The notes: generated from the sequence alone by a model not told the origin. A stretch of DNA of 41,262 bases from Chloroflexota bacterium (GCA_012729455.1 JAAYDC010000028.1:1-41262); one strand, 5' to 3'. Shown: positions 16,365 to 25,595, numbered from the stretch's first letter. A program made the numbers and translations.

Positions 16365-18062
16365 TCAGGGCAGATAGGCAACACTGGGCGCCCAGCTGAC
16401 ACCGTCCGTCAGGTAGCCGGCCGGCCCCGAAACCTCGCAGCGCAGCATCTCGCCGGCCTCAACGGCTACTTCATCCAGCATGATCTCATAGCCGGCACGC
16501 TCCGTGCCGACTACTTCCAGCTCTTCCCACAGCACCGCGTCTCCCAGCGTCAGGCGCGCGCGCACCTTGGCGCCGCCCGCGGCGGTCTTGATCAGCCTGC
16601 CGCGGATCGACAGCTTGCCGGCTTTGGGTGCCTGCCAGGCTCTGGCCGTCCAGAGGACCGGTTCAGCCGAGAATTGCTCGTGCCGGCTGATCCATACGAG
16701 CGCATCGCGCGGGCCGTTGGTCCATACCTTGCGCTCGCTGTCGTACCAGACGAGGTCCTGCCACTCGCCGTCGTCGCCCTGCCTGGCCTGATAGCGCCAA
16801 CCCTTGAAGCCCTGCTGGGCGTAGAAATCGGCCATGCCGTTGGCGATGCTGCCGGCCGCCTCGCGGTTGTTTTCGAGGGTAAAATGCACAAACTCGCCGT
16901 GGAACATCGGCCGGTCGGGCTCGTAAAATAGATTGTCGCGGATGATGCCGTTGGCCAGGTTGCCGCCGTGGTGGTGGATGCCGCCCGAACCCTCCTGCCC
17001 GCCGTGGGTCGAGTACCCGTTGCCCTCAAAGACGTTGCCGGCCACGGTGTGGTTATCAGAATAGGACTTTTCGCCCCAGATGTCGAGGAACTCGATGCCC
17101 GGGCCGGCGTTGTGCCCAAAGTAGCAGTTCATTATCCGCACATTGCAGTTGGTGGCCTCGAAATCGATGGCACACTGGTCCACAGAGCCCGTATCGGGCG
17201 TGCGCGTAAAGGCCGAGTTGTTAAAGACCACGTCATCGTTGCCCGCCAGAATCACCATGGCGGTGCCCGAGGTGGTGAACTGCCCGCAGCAGTGGTCCAG
17301 CCAGGAGTTCATCATGCTCACCCGCTGGCAGCGCACAAAGCGCAGCGAATCGGGGATACCGCCCGGGTTGGGGGCGTCGTCGTCGTGCAGGTAGAGGTGG
17401 TTGAGCGAGATATCCTGAAAGGCGTAGACGCCCTCGCTCTTGATGCTTGAGCCGTCAAATGGGTCAATGGCAATCGAGTCGCCGTTGTGGGTGCCCTCGA
17501 TCTGGTCGAAACGGATGCCCTTGCAGACGTATTCCTCGGGCTTTAATTCCATTTTCTTGCAGGTCACCAGGATGCCGGTGGAAAAGGCGGCGCAATCCTC
17601 GGTGGCCATGGCACGCGCCGGGCCATCCTGCATGTCGCGGATGAAAATCCCGCCGCAATGATGCACATAGATGTTGTTGAACGTCAGCGATTCGTGCATG
17701 GGGGTCTCGTAGAGCGCCAGGATGCCCACGCCGGCGTTGCCGATCTCGACGTTGCTGATGCGCCAGTATGACACGTCGCGCATGACGATGCAGCGTTCGG
17801 TGGGGTCGCCGTTGCGGAGGATCTTGGGCAGGGGGCCCTTGCCCCAGGCATCCACGGCACAGGAGCCAAAGCCCTTGTCGCCCGAATCGACGATGGTGAG
17901 CTGCTGGTTCCAGCAGCTGCCGCGCTCCAGCATGATGCGGTCACCCGGGCGCAGGGTGATGTGATGAATGGGCGTGAAATCACGCCACGGAGATTGCTGG
18001 GTGAGGCCCGAGTTGGCGTTCGATCCGTTGCCGCCCGGCCGGTTGGAGATGTAATAGTTCAT
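16365..18062 (-). CDS. Right-handed parallel beta-helix protein
   Basis: The protein has 565 residues from ATG 18062 behind GAGGGG. The opening MNYYISNRPGGNGSNANSG resembles N-terminal caps of pectate-lyase-like beta-helix proteins (D/N-G-S-x-x-N-S-G...W-x-x-L). Repeated coils follow, with patterns such as YWRISNVEIGNAGVGILALY, CNVRIMNCYFGHNAGPGIEF and NLANGIIRDNLFYEPD, typical of PbH1 repeats. From about 430 a beta-sandwich-like tail ends the protein (KLSIRGRLIKT, YEIMLDEVAVEAG). It has no signal peptide. It may be a polysaccharide lyase or glycosidase; no catalytic triad can be assigned. Confidence 0.75.
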   Translation of the reverse strand: MNYYISNRPGGNGSNANSGLTQQSPWRDFTPIHHITLRPGDRIMLERGSCWNQQLTIVDSGDKGFGSCAVDAWGKGPLPKILRNGDPTERCIVMRDVSYWRISNVEIGNAGVGILALYETPMHESLTFNNIYVHHCGGIFIRDMQDGPARAMATEDCAAFSTGILVTCKKMELKPEEYVCKGIRFDQIEGTHNGDSIAIDPFDGSSIKSEGVYAFQDISLNHLYLHDDDAPNPGGIPDSLRFVRCQRVSMMNSWLDHCCGQFTTSGTAMVILAGNDDVVFNNSAFTRTPDTGSVDQCAIDFEATNCNVRIMNCYFGHNAGPGIEFLDIWGEKSYSDNHTVAGNVFEGNGYSTHGGQEGSGGIHHHGGNLANGIIRDNLFYEPDRPMFHGEFVHFTLENNREAAGSIANGMADFYAQQGFKGWRYQARQGDDGEWQDLVWYDSERKVWTNGPRDALVWISRHEQFSAEPVLWTARAWQAPKAGKLSIRGRLIKTAAGGAKVRARLTLGDAVLWEELEVVGTERAGYEIMLDEVAVEAGEMLRCEVSGPAGYLTDGVSWAPSVAYLP

Positions 18063-18147
18063 GGCTGCCCCTCGCTGGCACAGTGATGACTTATCTATAA
18101 CGCGAAACGCGTTTGGACGCAAGCGCCAGCGAGGGCGCGGACGAGAA

Positions 18148-18783
18148 TCAGCGGGTCGAGAGGGCCTCGTCGAGCGTCTGGCCGTTGATGGTGACGGCCA
18201 CCGGCCTGCCCTCAGCCAGCTCGGCGGTCATCTCGAGCTGGGCTTTGACGCGCGGTGTGTCGCATGTGCCGGCCAGTCTCAGGGTGCCCTCAAGCGCCAG
18301 AGTGGTTCCGGAGGCGGTGCGCTCGATCTGCGCGATCTTTAGATCGCTCTGATGGAAGACGTTGTACAGCCCCGATTCGCCGTAATAAACGTCGCGCACG
18401 TCGAGCAGGGCGTTGATGGCGGCCTCGAGCGGGTCGTCGCCGGCGCCCGGCTCAGCCTCGACGGCTACCGCGCCGTCGTTGCAGCCGATCGGTTCGCCAG
18501 CCGATGGGTCTTCCAGGGCGATCAGCACGATCTGCACGGATGTGATCGGCGCCACGGTGGGGTCGGCCGGAGCCTCTGTGGGCGCGGCGGTCGCATCGGC
18601 GGGCGCGGCGGTCGCATCGGCGGGCGCGGCGGTCGCATCGGCGGGCGCGGCGGTCGCATCGGCGGGCGGGGTGACGCGGTCGGCCGGGATGGTAGGGTCG
18701 GCCCCACGGCAGCCGGCGGCGGAGAGCACAAGGGCCAGCAGCAGGGCAATCAGCAATCGGCGTGTGATGGGCTTGGTACGCAT
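18148..18783 (-). CDS. GerMN-domain lipoprotein
   Basis: The protein has 211 residues from ATG 18783. The signal segment LLIALLLALVLSAAGC has a lipobox with Cys25. A spacer of four tandem PADATAA units (residues about 40-68) is encoded by the 21-bp repeat at 18580-18663. Residues 82-208 match the GerMN (sporulation/germination) fold: VQIVLIALEDPSAG, DDPLEAAINALLDV, IERTASGTTLALEGTLRLAGTCD, and VAVTINGQTLDEALS at the end. GerMN proteins occur outside spore-formers as surface proteins of unknown binding role. An inverted repeat AGTCTAT/ATAGACT lies just upstream (18807-18831). Confidence 0.8.
   Translation of the reverse strand: MRTKPITRRLLIALLLALVLSAAGCRGADPTIPADRVTPPADATAAPADATAAPADATAAPADATAAPTEAPADPTVAPITSVQIVLIALEDPSAGEPIGCNDGAVAVEAEPGAGDDPLEAAINALLDVRDVYYGESGLYNVFHQSDLKIAQIERTASGTTLALEGTLRLAGTCDTPRVKAQLEMTAELAEGRPVAVTINGQTLDEALSTR
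18580..18663. repeat. Four exact 21-bp tandem repeats in the GerMN gene
   Basis: The unit gggcgcggcggtcgcatcgg + c occurs four times head to tail with no visible difference. In frame it encodes the seven-residue unit PADATAA. Exact identity suggests recent slippage, so the copy number may vary between strains. Confidence 0.9.
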
Positions 18784-18806
18784 CGCATACTCCTCGGTGT
18801 TTGGTA

Positions 18807-18831
18807 AGTCTATTGGTCAGACACATAGACT
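18807..18831. promoter_or_regulatory. Inverted repeat upstream of the GerMN gene
   Basis: AGTCTAT (18807-18813) and ATAGACT (18825-18831) form a 7-bp dyad with an 11-base gap, 24 bp before the start codon. It has the shape of a repressor operator; no regulator gene is adjacent. Confidence 0.35.
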
Positions 18832-18847
18832 AACGAAATGGTTCCGC

Positions 18848-18981
18848 TCAGTCAAGCGTGACGGGCTCATCCAGCAGGATATGGTCGGCGCCTGCGAGCG
18901 TGGTGAGGCGCTCGCCCGTGATAGCGTCGTACAGGCCGATCGCCAAGTTGCCCGTCCAACGCGCAGCCTGGCGGAGATGAT
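18848..18981 (-). pseudogene. Orphan C-terminal coding remnant
   Basis: Directly after the ABC exporter stop, a minus-strand frame reads LRQAARWTGNLAIGLYDA, then ITGERL, and ends in ADHILLDEPVTLD and a TGA at 18848-18850. It looks like the tail of a glycosyltransferase-39-type membrane protein or a related secreted protein (GLYD-x-x-T-G-E-R-L). It has no start codon and no upstream body, and sits between the exporter and the GerMN gene. I take it as a deletion relic. Confidence 0.45.
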
Positions 18982-20931
18982 TCAGGCGGCCGAACCGTTC
19001 AGGGCGGTATTGACGTCGAACTGGGCGTTGTAGAGCTCGGCGTAAAAGCCGCCGCGGGCCAACAGCTCGTCGTGCTTGCCCTGCTCGACAATGTCGCCGT
19101 CGCGCATCACCAGAATCAGGTCGGCGTTGCGCACAGTCGAGAGGCGGTGGGCAATCACGAACGAGGTGCGCCCCTCCATAAGGCGTTCCATGGCGTGCTG
19201 GATCAGTACCTCGGTGCGCGTATCCACCGAGCTGGTGGCCTCGTCCAGGATCAGCACGGTCGGGTCGGCCAGGATGGCGCGCGCGATGGTCAGCAACTGC
19301 TTTTGTCCCTCAGAGATGTTGGAGACCTCTTCGTTGATCACCATCTGGTAGCCCTCGGGCAGGGTGCGGATGAAATGGTCAACATGGGCGGACTGGGCAG
19401 CGGCGATCACTTCCTCGTCGGTGGCGTCGGCGCGTCCGTAGCGGATATTTTCCATGATTGTGTCGTTATACAGCCAAGTATCCTGCAGGACCATGGCAAA
19501 GTGGCTGCGCAGGTTGTTGCGGCGGTAGCTGCGGATGTCGTCGCCATCCACGCGGATGGCTCCCGACGAGACGTCGTAAAAGCGCATCAGCAGCTTGACC
19601 ATGGTAGTCTTGCCGGCGCCGGTCGGCCCGACGATGGCGATGCGGCTGCCGGGAGTCGCCAGGGCCGAGAAATCGCCAATGATCTGGCGCTCGGGGGTAT
19701 AGCCGAATGCGACGTGGTCGAACTCGACATGCCCCTCGATATCCTCCTTGACGAGTGCGTCGGGGGCATCGGCGGCCTCTTCGGGCACCTCGAGGAACTC
19801 GAACACCCTTTCGGCGGCCGCGGCAGTCTGCTGCAGCAGGTTGGCGACGTTAGCCAGCTGGGCCGCAGGCTGAGTAAAGGAGCGCACATACTGGATAAAG
19901 GCCTGGATATCGCCCACGGTGATGGCATTACGGATCGCCAGCCAGCCGCCCAGGATCGCCACCACCACATACACCAGGTTGCCCACCAGGGTCATGATCG
20001 GGTGCATGATGCCCGAGATGAACTGCGACCTCCAGGCCGCGTCGTACAGGCTGTTGTTGAGGCCGTCAAAGGTAGCCAGAGAGCGGGCCTCGCCGTTAAA
20101 GGCCTTGACAATCGTGTGGCCGCCATACATTTCCTCGACATGCCCGTTGACATGCCCGAGGTATTCCTGCTGACGCGCGAAATAGATCTGCGAGCGGCGG
20201 ATTACCATCCCCATGATGACGACCGAAAGGGGCAGGATGATCAGCGAGGCAAGCGTCATCCACACGTTGATCGAGAGCATCATGATGAGCACACCGATCA
20301 TGGTGATGACAGAGGTGATCACCTGGGTCAGCGAGTTGTTGAGGGTCTGCGAGACGGTGTCGACATCGTTGGTGATGCGCGAAAGCACCTCGCCGTGCGA
20401 GGTCGTGTCAAAGTACGAAAGCGGGATGCGGTTGATTTTGCGGGCGATCTCGCGGCGCATGCGGTAGCTGATGTCGACAGAGATGCCGGTCATCAGCCAC
20501 GACTGGATAAAGATAAACAGCGACGACGAGGCGTACAGCGCCAGGGTGGTCAGCAAAATGCGCCCGATGTAGGCGAAATCGATCTCGCCGGTGCCCTGCA
20601 CGTGAGCGATGGCGCCCTGGAAGAGCGCCGTTGTGGCGCGCCCCATGATCTTGGGGCCGACGATGCTGGCGGCGGTCGAGGCGATGGCAAACAGGAGCAC
20701 CACGATCAGCGCCCCGCGGTAGATGCGGATATAGTTCCACAGCTTGCGCATGGCGCCCTTAAAGTCGGCGGCTTTTTCCATCGACATCGACATGCCCATG
20801 GGGCCCCGTCCGCCCGGACGTCTCCCGCCGGGACCTCCGGGGCGGCCAGGTCCGCCGGGACCGCCGGCCTGTCCCTGGCCCTGAGGGGGTTTGTTGTTGG
20901 TGTTGGCGCGCTGCGGCTGTTGAGTGCTCAT
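18982..20931 (-). CDS. ABC exporter, subunit B (catalytic-site half)
   Basis: The protein has 649 residues from ATG 20931 behind GAGGAGGA. The start overlaps the stop of subunit A (ATGA), so translation is coupled. Residues 20-50 are an unusual Gly/Pro/Arg-rich cytosolic tail. Six transmembrane helices are followed by the nucleotide-binding domain: Walker A GPTGAGKTT (from 435), signature NISEGQ (540-543, not LSGGQ), Walker B VLILDEATSS with the catalytic Glu564, and a switch His in IAHRLSTV. With subunit A it forms a heterodimer in which its altered signature faces the Asp-containing Walker B of A (the degenerate site), as in TM287/288. It probably exports a drug, peptide or lipid. Confidence 0.92.
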   Translation of the reverse strand: MSTQQPQRANTNNKPPQGQGQAGGPGGPGRPGGPGGRRPGGRGPMGMSMSMEKAADFKGAMRKLWNYIRIYRGALIVVLLFAIASTAASIVGPKIMGRATTALFQGAIAHVQGTGEIDFAYIGRILLTTLALYASSSLFIFIQSWLMTGISVDISYRMRREIARKINRIPLSYFDTTSHGEVLSRITNDVDTVSQTLNNSLTQVITSVITMIGVLIMMLSINVWMTLASLIILPLSVVIMGMVIRRSQIYFARQQEYLGHVNGHVEEMYGGHTIVKAFNGEARSLATFDGLNNSLYDAAWRSQFISGIMHPIMTLVGNLVYVVVAILGGWLAIRNAITVGDIQAFIQYVRSFTQPAAQLANVANLLQQTAAAAERVFEFLEVPEEAADAPDALVKEDIEGHVEFDHVAFGYTPERQIIGDFSALATPGSRIAIVGPTGAGKTTMVKLLMRFYDVSSGAIRVDGDDIRSYRRNNLRSHFAMVLQDTWLYNDTIMENIRYGRADATDEEVIAAAQSAHVDHFIRTLPEGYQMVINEEVSNISEGQKQLLTIARAILADPTVLILDEATSSVDTRTEVLIQHAMERLMEGRTSFVIAHRLSTVRNADLILVMRDGDIVEQGKHDELLARGGFYAELYNAQFDVNTALNGSAA

Positions 20932-23168
20932 TGCAGTTCCTCCTCGCTGAGCTGCGACAGCGCAATTTCGCGATAGGTTTTGCAATTGGCCATCAGCTCG
21001 TCGTGGGTGCCCAGTCCTACCATCTTGCCCTCATCCAGCACCACGATCTGCGGGGCATGCCGGATGGTGGCGATGCGCTGGGTGACGATGATCAGCGTCG
21101 ACGCCTCGGCATAACGCGAGAGCGCCTGGCGCAGGGCGGCATCGGTGCGGTAGTCGAGCGCCGAGAATGAATCGTCAAAGATCAGCACGGGCGGCTTGCC
21201 CACCAGGGCGCGGGCGATCGCCAAGCGCTGCTTTTGCCCGCCCGAGACGTTGCTGCCCCCCTGGGCGATCTCGTGGCTCATGCCGTCCGGCAGGGCGTCG
21301 ATAAACTCGGCTGCCTGAGCTACCTCGATGGCCTCGCGCAGGGCCTCCGGCGCGGCGGATTCATCCGCAAAGCGCAGGTTGGATTCGATGTTGCCCGAAA
21401 ACAGCACGCTGCGCTGCGGGATCAGCCCCACCTGGCTGCGCAGCTCGTGCAGGTCGAGGTCGCGCAGGTCGACGCCATCCAGGGTGATCGAGCCGGCCGT
21501 CACGTCGTACAGGCGCGGCACGAGCGAGACGATGGTCGATTTGCCCGAGCCGGTCGGCCCGATGATGGCGGTGATCTGCCCGGGATGCGCGGTAAAGTTG
21601 AGCCCCCGCAGGGCGTCTTCCTCGCCGCCGGCGTAGCGGAATGCCACATCCTTGAAGGTGAGCTCGCCGCGCACCGGCTTGGCGAGTGCCACAGGTGTCG
21701 CAGGTTCGTGGATGGTCGGCTCGGTCTCGAGCACCTCAGCGATGCGCCGTCCCGAGACGGAGGCGCGCGGCACAAAGATAAACATGAACGACATCATCAG
21801 GAACGAGAATACGATCTGCATGGCGTATTGGGTAAAGGCCAGGATATCGCCCACCTGCAGGCTCGAGTTCTGCACCTCGTGGGCGCCCACCCACAGGATG
21901 CTGACCATCAGCACGTTCATGATCAGCATCATCACCGGGCCCATGGCCGACATGACCCTTGAGACGTACAGGCCGATGTTGGCCAGGTCGCGGTTGGCGA
22001 TCTCAAAGCGCGCGGCCTGGCTTTCCTGGCGGTTAAAAGCGCGGATGACCATCATGCCCGAAAGCGACTCGCGCGAGACCAGGTTGAGGCGATCAACCAG
22101 CTTTTGGATGATGCGGAACTTGGGTACCGCCAGGATAAAGATGACCATCACGAGCGTGATCAGCGCGCCGACTGCCGCGGCGATCAGCCACCACATCGAG
22201 CCGGCCTTGGAAATGGCCCTCAGGATGCCGCCCACCCCCATGATGGGGGCATAGATGATCATGCGCATAAACATCATCACCAGCATCTGCACCTGAGTGA
22301 CGTCGTTGGTGGTGCGGGTGATCAATGAGGCGGTCGAAAAGTTATCCAGCTCGCCAGCCGAAAAGGCCGAAACCCGCTCAAACACGGCTCGGCGCAGGTC
22401 GCGCGCAAAGCCGGACGAGGTCATCGAGGAGAGAAAGCCGACGGCCAGCATCGCCATCATAATAGCGGCGGTGAGCGCCAGCATCAGTGCGCCGGCGCGG
22501 ATGATGTACGACATCTGCATGCCGTCCACGTTGGCCCCCAGGGCGGCGTATTCGGCGCGCACGGCCGGCGCGGCGGCCTGCACGATGGCTTTGTTATCCA
22601 TCGCGCTGAACTGTTTGGTGAGGCCCGCGCGCATCGCGTCGGCCTGCTCGGCCGGCAGCCTTTCGAACACGGTGTAGAGGTCGGTGCCGGGCGGCAGGGC
22701 GGGCACTTTAATGCCGGCGCGCTCGGCCATCTCGGCGGTGCGCTCCGGGTCGGCAGTGAGCTGCTGCACAAAGTAATTCGCCAGCATGCCCTTGCCCATG
22801 ATGGCGTCCAGCTCGGTCTGGTCGGCACGTCCCTGGGCATTAACCACCATCACTGGTGTTTCGGCGGCGCCCGGGTAGCGCGCGGTGAGCTCACTATAGT
22901 TGAGCGCAGTTTCATCCAGCGGGATATAGCGCTCGCTGATATAAGCGCGTTCGTCGGGGGTCATCCACAGCTGCACCCGCCGCAGGGTCTCAGCGCGCAG
23001 GGCTTCGGGGGCGGCGTGCTCGATGCCGCCCTGCTGGATACCCACGTTGACGATGCGCGAGAGGTAATCGGGCAGGGCCAAGTCGGCATTGGCCTGGGCA
23101 AAGAGCAGAGCCACGTTGAGAAGGAGCATCCACCAATAGGGTTTGAGGAAGCGCACCAGTTTGTGCAT
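20928..23168 (-). CDS. ABC exporter, subunit A (degenerate-site half)
   Basis: The protein has 746 residues from ATG 23168 with AAGGA upstream. TM1 is separated from TM2 by about 180 residues (25-205) of charged, helical, presumably extracytoplasmic sequence, much longer than the short loop of Sav1866-type exporters but known in some firmicute-like heterodimeric exporters. The nucleotide-binding domain has Walker A GPTGSGKST (from 537), signature VSGGQ (about 641-645) and Walker B VLIFDDSFSALD, where Asp666 replaces the catalytic Glu. This is the usual degenerate half. It is the first gene of a two-gene operon with a promoter at 23254-23282. Confidence 0.92.
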   Translation of the reverse strand: MHKLVRFLKPYWWMLLLNVALLFAQANADLALPDYLSRIVNVGIQQGGIEHAAPEALRAETLRRVQLWMTPDERAYISERYIPLDETALNYSELTARYPGAAETPVMVVNAQGRADQTELDAIMGKGMLANYFVQQLTADPERTAEMAERAGIKVPALPPGTDLYTVFERLPAEQADAMRAGLTKQFSAMDNKAIVQAAAPAVRAEYAALGANVDGMQMSYIIRAGALMLALTAAIMMAMLAVGFLSSMTSSGFARDLRRAVFERVSAFSAGELDNFSTASLITRTTNDVTQVQMLVMMFMRMIIYAPIMGVGGILRAISKAGSMWWLIAAAVGALITLVMVIFILAVPKFRIIQKLVDRLNLVSRESLSGMMVIRAFNRQESQAARFEIANRDLANIGLYVSRVMSAMGPVMMLIMNVLMVSILWVGAHEVQNSSLQVGDILAFTQYAMQIVFSFLMMSFMFIFVPRASVSGRRIAEVLETEPTIHEPATPVALAKPVRGELTFKDVAFRYAGGEEDALRGLNFTAHPGQITAIIGPTGSGKSTIVSLVPRLYDVTAGSITLDGVDLRDLDLHELRSQVGLIPQRSVLFSGNIESNLRFADESAAPEALREAIEVAQAAEFIDALPDGMSHEIAQGGSNVSGGQKQRLAIARALVGKPPVLIFDDSFSALDYRTDAALRQALSRYAEASTLIIVTQRIATIRHAPQIVVLDEGKMVGLGTHDELMANCKTYREIALSQLSEEELQ

Positions 23169-23253
23169 CGAGCCATTCCTTGCTCAGGCAAGCGCCTGCG
23201 GGTGAGTCGGATTTGCTGCCAGCGCCTCCGCCAGGCGGCAGACGCTGGCGACT

Positions 23254-23282
23254 AGCATAATCCTGTTGGGCGTGATGAGCAA
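23254..23282 (-). promoter_or_regulatory. Promoter of the ABC exporter operon
   Basis: On the minus strand TTGCTC (23277-23282), 17-bp spacer, TATGCT (23254-23259). The leader that follows contains an inverted repeat GCCAGCG/CGCTGGC with an inner CCGCC/GGCGG stem (about 23218-23250). Confidence 0.5.
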
Positions 23283-23283
23283 A

Positions 23284-24279
23284 TCAGTTTACTGGGGTGG
23301 TGATCTCCTCCTCGGTAAAGACGTTGAGGACGATCTCGCCGGGGCCATAGCGGTCATAGTCGTGCACGGCATAGATAGTGCCGTCGGGGGCCTGTACCGC
23401 GTCGGGATACGAGACCTTGTCGCGGCTATCCAGGAGCAGGGCATGCTCAAAGGGGGCGCCGTCGCTGCCATCCGAGAGGTAGGCCGTCAGCTCCTGGCGG
23501 TTGGTGGGGTGCGAAGAGTTGATCAGCAGCACCTTGCCCGAGCGCAGGCGGCGGAGGAAAAAGCGCGAGCCGGGGTTGACGATCTCGCTGGGGTGAGCAG
23601 CCACCCAGGTGTGTCCGCCGTCGGTCGAGCGCGACTGCCACAGGACGCCGTCGTTGGTACGGATCAGCATCCACACCGAACCATCGCGCAGCTCGAGCTC
23701 CATGTTTTCGAGCGCCCACGAGGGTGCCTCGAGGGCCCCGTGCAGCCGCCAGCTCTCGCCGCGGTCAGAGCTGAGCGCCACGCCCTGCAGATGCTCGTCG
23801 GTGCCAAAGTAGCCCGGAGGGGTCTGGCGGGTATAGGTAACTGGCAGCATCCAGTCGCCGTTCAAGAGCACAATCGGCTTGTTGAGGCGAAAGGCAAAGG
23901 GCACCCCCAGGGCAATGCGCCGTGGCGCCGACCACCGCAGCTCGGCATCGTTGGGGTTATCCGCCACGATCGCCTCGCAGTAGGCGCCTTGGCCTTCCAT
24001 CGAGCGGTTGTAGAACAGCCACATGCGCCCCTGCGGGTCGATCCACAGGTTTTCGTCAAAGGCGCGCCATCCCGCCACTGGCACCACTATCGGCCAGGGT
24101 TCAGCCCAGGTAAAGCCGTCGTCGGTCGAGGTCGTCAGGTAGACGGTGTTTTCGGGGTGCGGTTCGATGGTGCCGCCGGAGAAAAAGACGCACCACAGCC
24201 GCCCGTTGGGAGCGCGTTCAATGCCGGGGATACCCTGCCAGTGGCGGTCGGCTTTGGTGGCGATCAGGTGGGTTCGCAT
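23284..24279 (-). CDS. Sialidase-like BNR-repeat protein
   Basis: The protein has 331 residues from ATG 24279 behind AAAGGAG. It is a six-bladed neuraminidase-type propeller with three Asp-boxes (S-x-D-x-G-x-x-W): STDDGFTW (51-58), SSDRGESW (170-177) and STDGGHTW (218-225). Family features include an early GIPGIERAPNGRLW, LIRTNDG and an Arg-rich RFFLRRLRSG that could supply the arginine triad. It has no signal peptide, so it would act on imported material. Many such proteins in bacteria are not true sialidases. Possible substrates are sialic acid- or uronate-like sugars. Confidence 0.82.
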   Translation of the reverse strand: MRTHLIATKADRHWQGIPGIERAPNGRLWCVFFSGGTIEPHPENTVYLTTSTDDGFTWAEPWPIVVPVAGWRAFDENLWIDPQGRMWLFYNRSMEGQGAYCEAIVADNPNDAELRWSAPRRIALGVPFAFRLNKPIVLLNGDWMLPVTYTRQTPPGYFGTDEHLQGVALSSDRGESWRLHGALEAPSWALENMELELRDGSVWMLIRTNDGVLWQSRSTDGGHTWVAAHPSEIVNPGSRFFLRRLRSGKVLLINSSHPTNRQELTAYLSDGSDGAPFEHALLLDSRDKVSYPDAVQAPDGTIYAVHDYDRYGPGEIVLNVFTEEEITTPVN

Positions 24280-24434
24280 GGTTAACTCCTTTCATGGCAT
24301 GAGCTTTCGCGGATGTTCAAGCTTTCATCACCCCCGCCGCACTCTGGCGGTAGTCACTGCGGTTGTGTTTGTCTGCTGGGTGACGGCAGCAGTGTAAACC
24401 GGCGCCGGTGAGGCGTCAAGCACCAGAAAAATGG

Positions 24435-24463
24435 TTGACACACGGGCGCGCAGGATGTATGCT
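24435..24463 (+). promoter_or_regulatory. Sigma-70-type promoter
   Basis: TTGACA (24435-24440), 17-bp spacer, TATGCT (24458-24463). It ends 28 bp before ATG 24492. Confidence 0.65.
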
Positions 24464-24491
24464 GGCGAGATCGTGTTGAGGAGGGAAACTG

Positions 24492-25541
24492 ATGCTGCGA
24501 CGTATTATCCTGCTTGCGTTGGTTGTCATATTACTGGTTCCCGCCATGAGCGTAGCTGCGGCAGGGCCCAACCTGCTGGAAAACCCGTCTTTCGAACGGC
24601 CCTATATCCCCATGCCCGCCAAGGAAAACTGCCGTATTGCGGCGCCGTGGGTGCCCTATTATTACGAGGGCGCGCCCTTTGAGGTGGAGCAGGGCTACCG
24701 CCTGGCGCCCGAATACAAGGCTGCCTTTTACTGGGAGGCGCCCGGCAACCGCGTGCGCACCGGCGAGCTCTCGCAGCAGTATTTTCACTCCTACGGCAAC
24801 TTTGAGGGCGGCATCCTGCAGCGCGTCAGCGGGTTTCGCGCCGGCGAAGCGCTGCGCTTTAGCCTGTGGGTGATGTCGTGGTCGTGCGATAACGAGTCCA
24901 AAGGCAACTGCGGAGGCAACACCTCGGGCGATCCTTCGCCCATGCATCTCAAGATCGGCATCGACCCGACGGGCGGCACGGACGCGCGTTCGCGCAACAT
25001 TGTCTGGTCGGCCGAGACCAACTCGTACGACGAGTGGTCGCAGATCTCGGTGGCGGCCATTGCCCAGGGCCCGGCGGTGACGCTATTTGTCTATTCCTAC
25101 CCGGATTACCGCTCGCAGGATAACAACGTCTACCTGGATGATGCCGAGCTCGTGCGCATCAGTGCCGCCGAGTACGACGACATCGCCAGCCCCGCGCCGG
25201 CTGCCGCGGCTGCGCCTGCGCCTGTCGTTGCGGCGTCCAGCTGGCCGGTGCGCGGCAGCCTGCTGGGCAACCGCGGCGGCGCGTATGCCAATGCCGCTTA
25301 TGTGGCGGATGCCTCCGGCCCGGTGACGCTCAGGATCGAGCTGCTGCCCTATGACCTCGTGATCGGCATGGCCAGCGGCTTTGAGGTCTACGGCCCGAAC
25401 GGGCTGGTGGCGGCCTCGGGGCAGGGCAATGTTTCGAACGTGCTGGAAGCCAGGTTCGACGTTGTGGCCGGCGTCGAATACCGCGTGCAGATCTATAACT
25501 ATGCCGAAGGCCTCTCGCTCAGCTATTACCTGAGCGATTGA
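24492..25541 (+). CDS. Secreted protein with carbohydrate-binding-like N-domain
   Basis: The protein has 349 residues from ATG 24492 behind GAGGAGGG. It has a signal peptide at 1-24 (AMSVAAAGP). Residues 25-225 form a CBM4/9-like jelly roll: the start NLLENPSFERP, VRTGELSQQYFHSYG and the end NNVYLDDAELVRI are typical of carbohydrate-binding modules in Chloroflexota. A short Ala/Pro linker leads to a second beta domain (250-349), GPVTLRIELLPYDL to VQIYNYAEGLSLSYYLSD, similar to PPC-type (peptidase C-terminal) domains. It probably binds glycan or matrix at the cell surface; no catalytic domain is present. Confidence 0.72.
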   Translation: MLRRIILLALVVILLVPAMSVAAAGPNLLENPSFERPYIPMPAKENCRIAAPWVPYYYEGAPFEVEQGYRLAPEYKAAFYWEAPGNRVRTGELSQQYFHSYGNFEGGILQRVSGFRAGEALRFSLWVMSWSCDNESKGNCGGNTSGDPSPMHLKIGIDPTGGTDARSRNIVWSAETNSYDEWSQISVAAIAQGPAVTLFVYSYPDYRSQDNNVYLDDAELVRISAAEYDDIASPAPAAAAAPAPVVAASSWPVRGSLLGNRGGAYANAAYVADASGPVTLRIELLPYDLVIGMASGFEVYGPNGLVAASGQGNVSNVLEARFDVVAGVEYRVQIYNYAEGLSLSYYLSD

Positions 25542-25561
25542 TCGGCCCTGCTAGAGTGCAG

Positions 25562-25595
25562 CGGCGGCAGCCCGGCATAGGGCGGCCGCCGTTTT
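25562..25595 (+). terminator. Likely intrinsic terminator
   Basis: Stem CGGCGGC (25562-25568) pairs with GCCGCCG (25585-25591) around an inner CCC/GGG pairing, followed by TTTT. It lies 20 bp after the secreted-protein stop. Confidence 0.65.

Noticed and set aside
18580-18663. Short tandem repeats as a CRISPR array
   Set aside because: The units are directly adjacent without spacers and are in frame within a lipoprotein gene.
19072-20976. Plus-strand 634-codon open frame opposite ABC subunit B
   Set aside because: It is the antisense shadow of a clear ABC exporter gene; it is His/Arg/Gln-rich with no domain and no ribosome site.
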